Source: Dolomedes plantarius
Lineage: Eukaryota > Arthropoda > Arachnida > Araneae > Dolomedidae
Reading direction: 5' to 3'
Assembly: GCA_907164885.2 (NCBI GenBank)
Contig: OU015503.1
Coordinates: 70,347,988-70,411,987 of the forward strand
DNA: 64,000 bases
Of this stretch, positions 45,401-56,540 are shown piece after piece. The notes beneath the pieces are model-generated. The model worked only from the letters and a program-made list of their open reading frames with translations. It had not been told where the DNA came from and searched no databases. The position numbers and the translations under genes are program-made. Within the stretch, counting starts at the first letter, position 1. Each line of letters starts with the position of its first letter.

Positions 45401-48400
45401 AAAGTATATCTAGGAATATGCATCGTGTATCCATTATAAATAACTGACCTTGTTCGCTTAAGGGGACAGTGGACCTTCAAACAAAACTTTTATTGTTTTG
45501 AATAGACTTGCTAGAAATTTGAATATGTGATTAGTACCATAGATACGTAAATGTGGTTAAAGATGAAGAAATTTATGAATTAATTATATCCAAAATTATC
45601 CTATCCAAAATATAGAGGAATGGTGAAAACACCCTTTTTATTACGCAAAATACCTATAAATCTTTTCCAAAGACACAATTTAGAATTTCTGAGCTACGAA
45701 GCATAATTTTTTAATAAGATTTATTTGATATACAGTTAAGTATAAGCTTAAATTTCAAAGCAATACGATAATTAGAAATGCGCCTGGAGCAGTTCGAATA
45801 TTTGTATGACATGCGTTTGTCTCTAAATTTTCATTTAGTTATTGCTTTTAGTAACCACATAATATCTAAATTAAATACAAATGTCTATAACTAGGAAAGT
45901 AATCGCAGAAAATTCTTTTTGCAACACATTCCTACTCATCGGTAGTTTCACAATTCAATAAAGTGAAACTAATTTTTGGACAAATTTCACAATTTTAAAA
46001 GTTCTGTCCCCTTAATGCGGCTTTTTCCTTAGAAATAAGTTATGCTTGCATAAAGCTAAATATAAATCGGTTTTCTTTCGCAGACTCGGTGAAAGCCTCT
46101 GTTTAGTATCTGAAATATTAGTGTTTAGTTTAAAAAGTGTGCTTTATGAAACTTATTTCTCTTAAGGAACCATAAGTGCAGTTTCATTCTTCACTAACGC
46201 AGTGTGACTCTAAAGTGTGGACGTTCCCATTTTTATTTCGGCTGACAAGATGAAACAATTCGAACTAGAATTATATAGAGATCTGAGAAAAGGTAGACTC
46301 TAGAGTTGTGTGGACTGCTCTGAACGCTTAGATTGTTTAATCCTTTTTCCTATGGTGTTGAAGGTTTCTAGGTGATAGAATCTGCATCGCTTTCACTCTG
46401 GTGTTTAGCGTAATACTAGAAGCGTAATTTTAAAGAAATTAAGGATGACTAAAGGTCCAAGAATAAAATTCCCTTTGACTTCAGAATCGTACTAGCTTAT
46501 CGTGACAGTTAAGTACCCATAGGATCACCCCAGAATATGCCTTTTTAGTCGGAAAACAATTACTAGCATCTGTGTTCACAATTTAAGTGTTACAAAATAT
46601 TTTAGTATATCTGGAAAGTTTGACGGACTTAACCTTCCTTTCTTTTTAGTGTCGTTGGCCACAAGATTCCTCCTTATCAGAAGCCACCAGAAAACATGCC
46701 AACTCCTTGGTTCCATATGTCTATAGGCATCAAAACAATGATCCGGGCCCTTGCAGAAGGCCTTAGACAGGAGCTAAAGGCTAAAAATTCTCATATAAGA
46801 GTAGCGGTAAGTCATCCAAACTTCTGAAAGGAGTTTCAGCTAAACCTCATAGTGTATAGGCACAACACTTAATGTCATGTATTAGGACTCTTCGCGTTAT
46901 GGAAACTGGAGTTCTCTTCTAAAAGGTTTTATCAGGCGCGCGTTACCGTATTTGCAAGTTCTGTTAAACTGGTAGAGGAATAGTTCTGTACACCCTAAGC
47001 TTCAGTTTCTATAAAATTTTGGACAGTGCTTTATAAAATGCTCTCAAGAACTCGATAGTGTTTTGCCTTGGAGTGATCAAATAGCAATTTGCTCACCCTT
47101 AATTGCTCTAAAAACTTGTACTCAAAAGAACTTTGCATCTGTCACTTGGGTTGGTTTTGGTTTGGTTTGGAGCGCTACGGTCATTTTTTGCTACACGAGG
47201 GCTAATTAGACCGGGACCTACAGCTTAAAGCCGATTCCGAACGGCTACAAACATCCATACCAAGAGTGGGACTCGAACCTACAGACTCCGGTACCGAATG
47301 CCAGCGCCCTAGCTATTCGGCCATCGTCTGTCACTTGGGAAATTTAATGGTATATGAACGTAATTGTAAAGCATTACGATCTATCATACGCGCTGTGTCT
47401 GTCTCAGAAGTGTCTACATATTTCCATTAAACTTCCAAATAAGCCGTAAACAAATTTTAAATATTTAATCTCTTAAGGCTGTCATTTGTCTATGCGCAGC
47501 TGATTCAAAAATTTTAAAACGAATATGCTCAATAAAAGTTTTCTCCCACGTTCTCATAATTGCCCGAAGTAGAAAATTTAACTTTAGTAACAATGCTCAT
47601 TCATAAATCTTTAAGACCCTTACTTACGTATGCTGGACCAGTTTGGTCGTATGCAGCGGATTGCAACATTAAAATTCTGGCTGTTTCTCAAAACATGACA
47701 ATTCGGCAAATCACTAACTCCCCGTGGTATTTTCGTAATGGTGAGATTAATCTCCCCCACTATTCAAAATTATCTTTTAAATCTTGCTATTAACTTCTTA
47801 AACTAAAGATTTACCAAATGATCTTATTAAAATTCTTGCCGATTACGACCCTGCTGACCCAGCTAACAAGAAAGGCCCCGTGCCATTCTTGCTCGTAACT
47901 TTTAATTGTTTGTTCGCCCTGTCTCTTTTTTCACCCTTGTTTTTGCTTTACTTGTTCTATCGAAGCTTTGTTTTCCAAACTTTCTATTTTCCTTCCTAAT
48001 TTCGTCTTTATTGATCACTGAAGTTTTATGCATAGCTATATCATCCTACAGTGGAGGGCCCGGCCCATGTACTGTAGTTACCACTACTCTTCCTGAAGCT
48101 CCACGTTCTCATTTGTTAATCTAATGGTACAAGAACGTAATTCTAAAGGTTGACGATCTATAAGTCGTGCTGTGGCTGTCTCAATCTTGTCTATATAATG
48201 TTCCCTTAAACAAGAATCTTTAAACAAATTCTGAATGTTTAATCTCATATCAGTTGTCTATGCGCTGCTTATATCGAAAAATTTTACTGTGAATGATTAG
48301 TAAAACCTCGAGGATCGTCATTCTGTCCCACGTTCGTATTTTGTAACCGAAAGTAAACTTTTCAGATCTTTGACTCAGTAACTTTGAATACAGGGGCCAT

Positions 48401-48758
48401 ACTGAAAGCTGTAGCATAAGGTTATTTGCAAGAACCAACGAATGGTAACTTGTATAGCTTGTAACTCCCGCGCTGTGGCTTATACAGTACCCCCTAATAT
48501 CTTAGTTTTTAAGAACTGTATAAAGTGTCCATGTTAGTTCATTTTCTGTAAATACATCTTTTTCAGACAATCAGTCCTGGTATCGTACAAACGGAGATGC
48601 TTTCCCGCAGTTTAAATCTAGATTCTTTATTCTCTACTCGCAAGTGTCTTCAGCCGGAAGATGTTGCGGAAATAGTTACTTATATCCTGAAAACTCCAGC
48701 CTATGCTAATGTGAATGACGTAATATTGGAATCCCTGGAATACATGATTCAATCTTGA
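42485..48758 (+). CDS. SDR family protein, DHRS11-like, catalytic residues replaced (copy C)
   Basis: Coding exons: 42485-42672, 44470-44623, 45080-45174, 46650-46806 and 48567-48758. Lengths and phases equal those of A and B, giving 261 residues. Exon 1 encodes the same 62 full residues as copy A. Copy-specific changes include LLQ at the end of exon 2, MRESGVDD, KAKNSHIRVA and EMLSRS. TGASAGIG, Ser146 and Lys174 are kept, and the same Gly (for Asn), Ser (for Tyr) and NNAM changes are present. The introns are enlarged by a Jockey-like LINE tail (-) in intron 1, a TTAA MITE in intron 3, and a SINE (-) plus a LINE tail (+) in intron 4. None touches an exon or splice site. Confidence 0.95.
43060..43601 (-). 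mobile_element. 5'-truncated Jockey-like LINE in intron 1 of copy C (antisense)
   Basis: ATGAAGCT flanks the insert (43052-43059 and 43602-43609); copies A and B have one copy of this site. The - strand reads a decayed ORF2 end (LLTYAGPV) and a 3' UTR ending CTTCCTGAAGCTC, homologous along its length to 47558-48100. There is no poly(A) tail. Confidence 0.85.
45462..46011. mobile_element. TTAA-flanked MITE (550 bp) in intron 3 of copy C
   Basis: The ends GGGGACAGTGGACC and GTTCTGTCCCC are inverted for about 8-10 bp and flanked by TTAA (45458-45461 and 46012-46015). Copy A reads TTGTTCGCTTAATGCAG at the empty site. A related relic lies in intron 3 of copy A (about 18433). Confidence 0.85.
47151..47326 (-). 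mobile_element. tRNA-derived SINE, antisense in intron 4 of copy C
   Basis: TCTGTCACTTGGG flanks the insert (47138-47150 and 47327-47339); A and B have the site once. The - strand begins with a tRNA-like head: GATGGCCGAATAGCTAGGG (A box) and GGTTCGAGTCCC (B box, perfect). A body of about 70 bp follows, then a CCAAACCAAACCAAAACCAA tail. It is 176 bp long. Confidence 0.92.
47558..48100 (+). mobile_element. 5'-truncated Jockey-like LINE in intron 4 of copy C (sense)
   Basis: CCACGTTCTCAT flanks the insert (47546-47557 and 48101-48112). From 47590 it reads LIHKSLRPLLTYAGPVWSYA and then QITNSPWYFRNGEI, the C-terminal end of the reverse transcriptase region of Jockey-type ORF2. A 3' UTR follows, ending CTTCCTGAAGCT with no poly(A). 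Same family as 43060-43601. Confidence 0.88.
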
Positions 48759-48853
48759 TGTGCGCAAGTTACTTAGCTTTTCTTCTGTTCAAGAAACTGG
48801 CTCTACCACTAACTGTATCTAATGGCATTTACTAAACTGTATACCTAGACTGT

Positions 48854-48859
48854 AATAAA
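48854..48859 (+). terminator. Copy C polyadenylation signal AATAAA
   Basis: Lies 96 bases after the stop, in the conserved GTAATAAACGTCTAAA context. Confidence 0.8.
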
Positions 48860-50705
48860 CGTCTAAAGTCGCATACGTTATGGCTGCAAAAACTCTTTCG
48901 TACATTTGTGATGTCAAACAAGAATGAGACTTGACTTAAGGGTGGTTTGGGACAATCGTTTATAGTAATTAATCGAAGGTAATTTTGGAAAAATTGCACA
49001 ATATAATTTAAAAATATAAAGATTTTAGTGTTTGATAATCTGAACACTTTTTGCACTTAATTTCATGCAAAGTAAATGCTTAAAAAGATCTTAGAGGATC
49101 ATAAAAAATATTGTAAATACTTGAATCGCGTTAAAGATGAGCTACTTTACTTTCAGACAAGTTGTTACAGGGAATTACTTCACGATTTTCTTTATATTAA
49201 AAGTCCTTAACATGCAATAAGGGAATAAAAATTTTAAAGCGACGAGTTTTCGATCCAGTTAACGACAGGCTATCTAATATCGGAATAAATGTTACGTGCT
49301 GAAGTAAAAAAAGCATCCTGTTAGGTAGTACGGCATAGAAACATTGTATCTGATAAATCATAAATATACTATAAATACTGACATAAGTATAGTAATTTGC
49401 ATAGCGTTTCTCGGTTTCTATTGTGTAATGTAGTGGCAGTAAAGCCACGTCACAAAATCCTTTGTGCATTTTGGACTGAATTAAAGTTATGTCAAATATT
49501 TAGATTGTAATTTTTCTAGCTGCAGCGGCCTCAAATTATGTACAGAGATTCCCAAAATTGAGGATACACTTACATTTGAGACAAAGTCATGAAATAGGGA
49601 GAACAGTCGGGCATTATTAGAATACTCTTTATGGCGACAATGAAAAATTTTTATTAACCAATTGCTATGAAATTTTGAACACCTATACAGTGTTTAGACA
49701 TGAAAATTCTAAATGAAAGCAATAAATTAAGATATTAATTAAAATCGGTTAATTACTGTTTAAAAATGTTCCATGCGCATTAATTTGTCTCGGGATATCT
49801 AATTTTCTCTTAAGCTAGCTTTTATAGTTATAATAAAAGTTAGTAGCAATATTTGATTTAGTCATATGTATAAAAACTAAAGTAAATCGATAAAATTTTG
49901 CATAAAAGACCTAATTTTTTTATTGTAAAAATTAAGTTTTAAAATAGAATAAAACTTAATCAATTCACAATGCTAACATATGTAAATCATTTATGAAAAT
50001 TAAAGAAAAAATATGACGCATGGAACATTTTGAATTTACCGAAACGACATGAACTTGTTTTGAGAAAATGTCATTTAAAGTTTTAATTTGACTAAAATTT
50101 CCATTGTTTACGTTTGAAAAAAATACGTAACTCGGTGAATGATCGGATCAACATACTTTTTATTTAAAGCTGAGTTGCAGAATCATTTTCTGAAAGAGAA
50201 AAATCGTTTTGGGACATATTTCGTACAGGTTTTTCAAAACTGAGCCGTAAGTTCTCGATAACATTAAAGGGATGAGAATGCGGTGGTGTTTCAAAATGAT
50301 GTGCAGAATGCTACAGTAACCTTTGATTTACTGTACAAAAGTCGACTTAAACTGGTTAACGTGCTATACCACTCGTTATATCAAAAATACGCGTTATATT
50401 AACTTCGTTATGTAGAGAATTCGTTCAATATAAATCGACTGTAATTAAAATCGTATTTAACTATATACTGAAGAGTTAATCGTCAGTTTGTCTAAAAATA
50501 AATATCATCAGTTTTATTTCCTGCTTTAATGTTTCTTTAGTTTATGTTTATAAGTGAAAGAAATTTCTCGGAGTGACAACTTTCAATGCCTTATCCTAAT
50601 ATAATTCCCCATTTTATAACTAGTGAAATTTTAAGAAGAGATGCAGGTCGTTTGCTTCGTTTTGTTATTGCCAGAATGGAGTCTAACAATGGCGTACATT
50701 CGGTA

Positions 50706-51440
50706 ACTTTTGCACATAAATCGTACGTTACTTTTTAAAATCTTATAGTTTCAGGTATTCTTTACACTTATGATTGAAAGACTAAATCAAATAGACGAGA
50801 AAAGGAATAAACAGGAACTTCTGCACATAAATCATACTTTATATACAGTAATAAGATTTTGGAATATTTTTTTTACTCTTCCGATTGGAGGAGTAAAACT
50901 AATTGATGGAAAAAAAATCATACTGGAACTTTTGCTCGTAAAATCGTTCTTTACATACAATAAGTTTTAATAGTACAATTTTTTAGACTTGTGATTGAAA
51001 GAATGAAACAAATAGATGGGAAAATAAATGTACGAAAAGCTTTGCATGTAAATAGTTTTATATTTAATAAAACTTTTAAATAATTATTTTACGCTGTTGA
51101 TGAAAAAGAGTAAACCAAATACATGGAAAAATACATTTACGAGAAGTTTTGCACGTAAATCACATCACGCTTTACTACATACAGAAATAATATTTTAAAG
51201 GATTTTGTTATACTTTTGATTAAATGTGTAAGAAAAAATACGGCAAAATAAATGTACGGGAAAGTTTACATGTAAAATCGTGCGTCACATACAATAACTT
51301 AAAAGTATTGTTTACACTTGGCATTGAAAATAAAACAATCAATAGAGAAAATAAACAGACGGGAGCTTACCATGCAAATTTTATTAAAGGTACAAAAATA
51401 AGACTTTAAAAACTGGGTTTTTTTGCACATGTGATTGAAA
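50706..51440. repeat. Degenerate tandem array, about 110-120-bp unit
   Basis: About six units share AACTTYTGCACRTAAATC, CATACARTAA, TTATGATTGAAAGA.TRAA and ATAGATGGAAAAATAAAT. Indels are frequent. No gene. Confidence 0.8.
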
Positions 51441-52291
51441 GATCCACAACAAAACTTCCTTGTAGCTTTTATTTTCTTCAAATAAATATTTATTTAAAAA
51501 AAGAAAGTTGTTTACATCAGAACTAAAATTAATGATATTCACATTTAAACTAATTTTCTTACGTTATTCAAGTGACTGCATTATTTCTCCCTAAAGATGC
51601 CTTTCCTGAAGGGAAAATATCATTAATTTAATTCATCGTAAATTTAGGAAAATAGCATTTTCTTTCTTTTTTTCATTTTTAGTTATGAACTTTTGCACCG
51701 AAATCGGGACAGATAAAAATGCCCCATGAGAGATAAAAAAATATATATATATTCAAGTACAGATTTATTAATTACTCAAAATGTACTCATTAACAATTTT
51801 CTTCAGTTAGTTTCTGGAAAATGTCACAAGAGTATATTAAATAAAGCGGTAATGAAAGTTTCTTTGTTTTTGACTCTTTTTCTCGCAATCTTGATAATTT
51901 ACGATAAATTCATTTCTTTCTCTAAATGATGCATACTTTTGAGATATGCAAAGAAACATTTGTCATAAGATATCTCGTATCATCTCTTTCAGTGATTCCC
52001 TCATTAAAAACGGCGTCCGGGCGAAATTTATTCTAAATATGGAAGCTGCTTCCCAATTTATCATCCAAATAATAGAAGAGATTTCTTGTTAATGATCCCC
52101 TACGATTTATAAACTGAAAGAATATTGAAATAAATTAAGTCAAACAAACTTATATTGAGAGGACTGCGTACGTTAACGATTCTAAAATGCGAACTCTGAA
52201 ATGAAATAATCATCTTTTCAAAATAAAAACACTTTTAAGCAAATAAAGGCCGGACTGTTATTAATTTTCTTACTGGTCGGAAAAAAAAAAG

Positions 52292-52328
52292 AAGCCAAGC
52301 GTTCTCGATTCTTTCGAACGCTCGGCTT
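52292..52328. repeat. Short GC-richer hairpin
   Basis: AAGCCAAGCGTTC and GAACGCTCGGCTT pair at 12 of 13 positions around an 11-base loop, in otherwise AT-rich sequence. Confidence 0.8.
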
Positions 52329-52619
52329 TTGGCGGTTTGTTTGTGGCAATCTTTCATCTGGCTGGTGATTTATGGCCTGAGGAACATTTGTCATGTAGAA
52401 TTTTCCAGCAAAAGCAAATTTTCAAATGTGAATATTGGGACAGGGGAATCGTCGGACGGATGATAACGTTCGGTTGACAGCGGAAGAGTCGAGAATTGAC
52501 TTGCTCCTTTGTTTGGCTCCGCAATAAATTCGGCCAATGTGTGTGAATGTGTGTTGGGGTTTTTAGGTTGAAGTCTTTAATTTTAGGAACCGTTGTTTCC
52601 TAAATCAGCCCTCATATTT

Positions 52620-54065
52620 CTAACTCAGTAGAAATATAATACATTGCGAATGTATTTGCTATGGATAGCAACACACGTATATCTCAGCTGTTTAGAGCAG
52701 CAGTTAAAGGTGCTGCGAAGAAATTCACAATTCACATGCTAGATTTTTATCTTTTTAACGAGAAAAAAAAATAGATACATTACTAACTAATCTGTTATGA
52801 CACCAAGACACATTTATATTTCGGCTGTTTTGGAGCAGAAGTTATAGGTGCTTCAAAGAAATTTATAGTTCTCATGCTAGATTTTTGTCTTTTTAACGAG
52901 GAAAAAATTAGAGGAAATACGAACGAATCTGTTATGACATCAAGACACGTTTAAATCTCAGCTGTTTACAGCATAGGTATAAGTTCCTGCGAAAGAAATT
53001 TACTTTGCTTTCATGTGTTGGATTTTGTATAGTGTTAAGGAGAGAAAAATGAAATATATTTTGAATTCGTTTAGACATCATAACACGTTTATATCTCAGT
53101 AGTCTAGAGCAGAAGTTTAAGGTGCTGCAAAGAAATTCACAATACACAAGCTAGATTTTTTTAAAATCTTTTTTAACGAGAACAAAAATTGGATACATTA
53201 AGAACTAATTTGTTATGACATCAAGACACGTTTATATCTCGGTTGTTTTCAGCAGAGGTTTAAGGTGCTTCCCAAGAAATTTACATTGATTTCACCTGTT
53301 CGGTTTTGCATATTTTTAAGGAGACAAAAATAGAATACATTCCGAATGTATTATGACAGAAAGACACTTTTATATTTAAGCTGTCTTGAGCAGAAGTTAA
53401 AGGTAATGCAGAAAAATTGACAATTCACATGCTAGAATTTTATCTTTTTAACGAGAAAAAAAATTAGATACATTACGAACTAGTATTTAATGACATCAAA
53501 ACACGTTTATACCTCGGCTGTTTTTAGCAGAGGTTTAAAGCGCAGCCCAATAAAATTACATTGCGTTCACATGTTAGATTTTGTATATTTTTAAAGAAAC
53601 AAAAATACAATACATTTCGAATTCAATATGACAGCAGGACATGTTTATATCTCAGCTGTTCAGAGCAGAGACATAAAGAGCTGCTCAAGAAATTTACCTT
53701 GTTTTCCCATGCTGGAGTTTGCACCTTTTTAACGTGATAACGATACAATACATTGCAAATTGATTTATTACGACGCTTTCATATGTTAGATTTTCTATAT
53801 TTGTAAAGCGGCAAATATATAATGCATTGCGAATTCGTTATAACAGCAAAACAGGTTAAGATTTCAGCTGTTTAGAGCAAAGGTTTATGGTTGTGCCCAA
53901 AAGATCTACTTTCCTTTCATCATGCTAAATTTTGTTTATTTTTAAACAGATAAAAATACAATAAATTGGGATTTGTTGCTACATCCAGATACGTTTATAT
54001 CCTATCTGTTTAGAACAGAGGTTTGAAGTGCTGTCTAAGTTATTTACATTCCTTTCATATGCCAG
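52620..54065. repeat. Tandem array, about ten units of about 139 bp
   Basis: The phrase ATATCTCAGCTGTTTAGAGCAGAGGTT and variants recur at about 52679, 52819, 52953, 53091, 53232, 53372, 53509, 53648, 53857 and 53997. The unit also carries TTCACATGCTAGATTTT.TCTTTTTAACGAG and ATGACATCAAGACACG. Units differ by 15-25%. Confidence 0.92.
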
Positions 54066-55984
54066 ATTTTTTAATGCTCACCAATCTCTTTATTTTCCAT
54101 TGTCCATAATTTAGCTTAGAATGAAACTATAATAAAAATATTCAGAAGTTAGTGGCGGCTCATTTATTTTTGCATAAAAGGGGCTTTTGAAGATATGTTT
54201 TTGACAAGAGTTTTTTTTCACTGTTTGTTTGAATAGACTAATTATTTTGTTCTTAATTTAATATACACATACACACTTGCATGTGCACACATGTATTAAT
54301 GTGTTTCTATATAAAAAGTTCATTAGATCGTTCATAAATTACCTTCTTTAATTTTAAAACTCTATTCCAGTTATAAGTCTAATTGATCTTCATATCATGT
54401 TTGCTATATTTAGCTCATTGTGAACAATGTTTAATCTTCGTACTTTGCTAACGTGGAATTTAAGCATTTCATTTACAATCCTTTATTGTTAAAACGCATT
54501 AATAATTAATGCTGAAACCCTCTATCTGAACGCATTAGTTGTTAAACATGCACTGTATGTTTATATATACTCATTGTGGTAATTTTGTTGATGTTATAAA
54601 CATAAAATATTAGATACTGACATCTAGTGTATGACGAAACTTATTGATGTGAAATTCAAACTATTTCAATGCTTTTTTCTCATGCAACTGGACACTTACA
54701 GAGGTTATATTAATGTGTAATGTTTGAGTCAACTTTTGCTCTGAAGCCAAAATTACCCTAAAAATAATTTTGTTGCACTCCAAAACGTATTTCAGAACGT
54801 ATTTCAGAAATATAATTTTTGTTTCTCCTCAACACAATATTTTTATATAAAAACATGAAACGGGAGAAATTTCTTTAAAAATTTCAATCAGAAAATTACA
54901 ATTTCATCACATTTATTACGTGTATGATGATTTTACTTAAAGACACGTGTATGATGGTTTTCCTTATAGAAAAAAATAATTTCAAACTATGTTTATATGA
55001 AGGAAATCAAATTTTGCGAATATAAACATATTTAAAATAACATTCCCTACTTTGGACATTTTAAAACTTCATAATATATTCGTCGGGACGTTCTTTTTGT
55101 GTTTTTCTACTGACTTCAACAGCAAAAACTAGACAATATCTCTGAAAAGCTACTTTACATTATTTTCTCTCTCAGATATGACATTTTACATGCATTAGAC
55201 TTTTAAAATCCTTCGAATAAAAAACAATTTTTAGAGATAAAATTCATCTCTTAATTTTTTCCTTTTTTATGACTGCATAAATTTTCATTCCCGGCTACAC
55301 AATGCAGATAAAAATTTTAGTAAAAAATATTATCTCCTCATATCATCATGGTGCAAGAGATAGAATGGCATAAATCCAGATATCTGGACATTTTTTTGCT
55401 TGTTTTATTTTTATGCTTTCAGAAAATATTAGCGCATCGTAAAACCGGGGATTTATTTCTAAATACTTGCCAAGAAGTCAAGCTTAAATATGCAATGCTA
55501 TTATAATTGAGTACTTTTTACATGACTATTTTTGGGGAATAACGTTGTAGCATTACAATTTACCCTGAAAAGAATCAAAATGGAGGGCGGTTTGAGATAG
55601 GGCAAAATTTTTTTAAGCTTCAAAGAAAGCTAGTTTCTTCATTCTATAAACACAGATTATGACATCATTGAACAGTCTCATGGTCAGCACATCTGTGTGT
55701 TTGACGAGAAAGAAAAACAAATATTCTGGTTCAAATTCCGAGTCATATTTTTGTCTATCAAGTCATATTTTTGTTTGAATATTTTATCTATTAATAAATA
55801 TGTGAATGAGAGTTGACTAAAAAATTTGAATTTTGAAATATGTGAAGATAATATTGTCCCAGTGTTTGCTCCAATACACCATGATTTGGCATTATTCTAA
55901 TATTACGCTAACGGCATGATTCAATATTTTTTATGAGCCCCGGTACGGTAGTGGCCCGAAGGATAAAATAATTTTGATGTCCAG
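54066..55984. other. AT-rich intergenic sequence
   Basis: I see no gene, RNA or repeat that I can support here. Confidence 0.5.
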
Positions 55985-56540
55985 ATATGTTCACATCTGT
56001 GTCTAGATAATTAATTTTTGGTCCTTGTATTAATAAATCCCTTCCAATGTCTAAATGAGAAATTAACTTATCTGGACATAACATTATGTCTAGATAACTC
56101 AGTACTATTTTTAAATAATTTCATATCTATGACCAGGTAAGTTCACAGCGATGTCTGGATAATTTCATATCTCACATCTGTGTCTAGATAATTAATTTTT
56201 GGTCCTTGTATTAATAACTCCCTCCCGATGTCTAAATGAGAAATTAACTTATCTAGACACAAGATTATGTCTAGATAACTCAGTACTATTTTTAAATAAT
56301 TTCATATCTATGACCAGGTAAGTTACCAGCTATGTCTATATTAAGTTCACAGATATGTCTGGATAAGTTCATATCTTTGTCTAGATACGAAATTTCAATG
56401 TCGTGGTAAGTCCATGCCTACGACTTAATAAGTCCATTTTTATGTCTAGATAAGCCCATAACTGTCTACATAAGTCCAGAACTGCCCAAATAAGTTGAGA
56501 ACTGTCTAGATAAATCCAGAACTGTTCAGATAATGCGTAT
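55985..56540. repeat. Nested tandem repeat with GTCTAGATAA core
   Basis: A segment of about 188 bp occurs twice in a row (about 55985-56165 and 56173-56350). It includes GTCTAGATAATTAATTTTTGG and TCCTTGTATTAATAA. Both copies and the following sequence are built from 20-25-bp variants of ATATGTCTGGATAAGTTCA, which run on to 56540. Confidence 0.88.

Larger units (their letters stand above)
40600..50390 (+). repeat. Duplicated unit C
   Basis: Third copy of the SDR-bearing unit, from a single minisatellite unit (about 40610-40720) to the 3' flank, where homology fades near 50390. It contains two LINE fragments, a TTAA MITE and a SINE that A and B lack. The upstream MITEs of A and B are missing. 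Confidence 0.8.
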
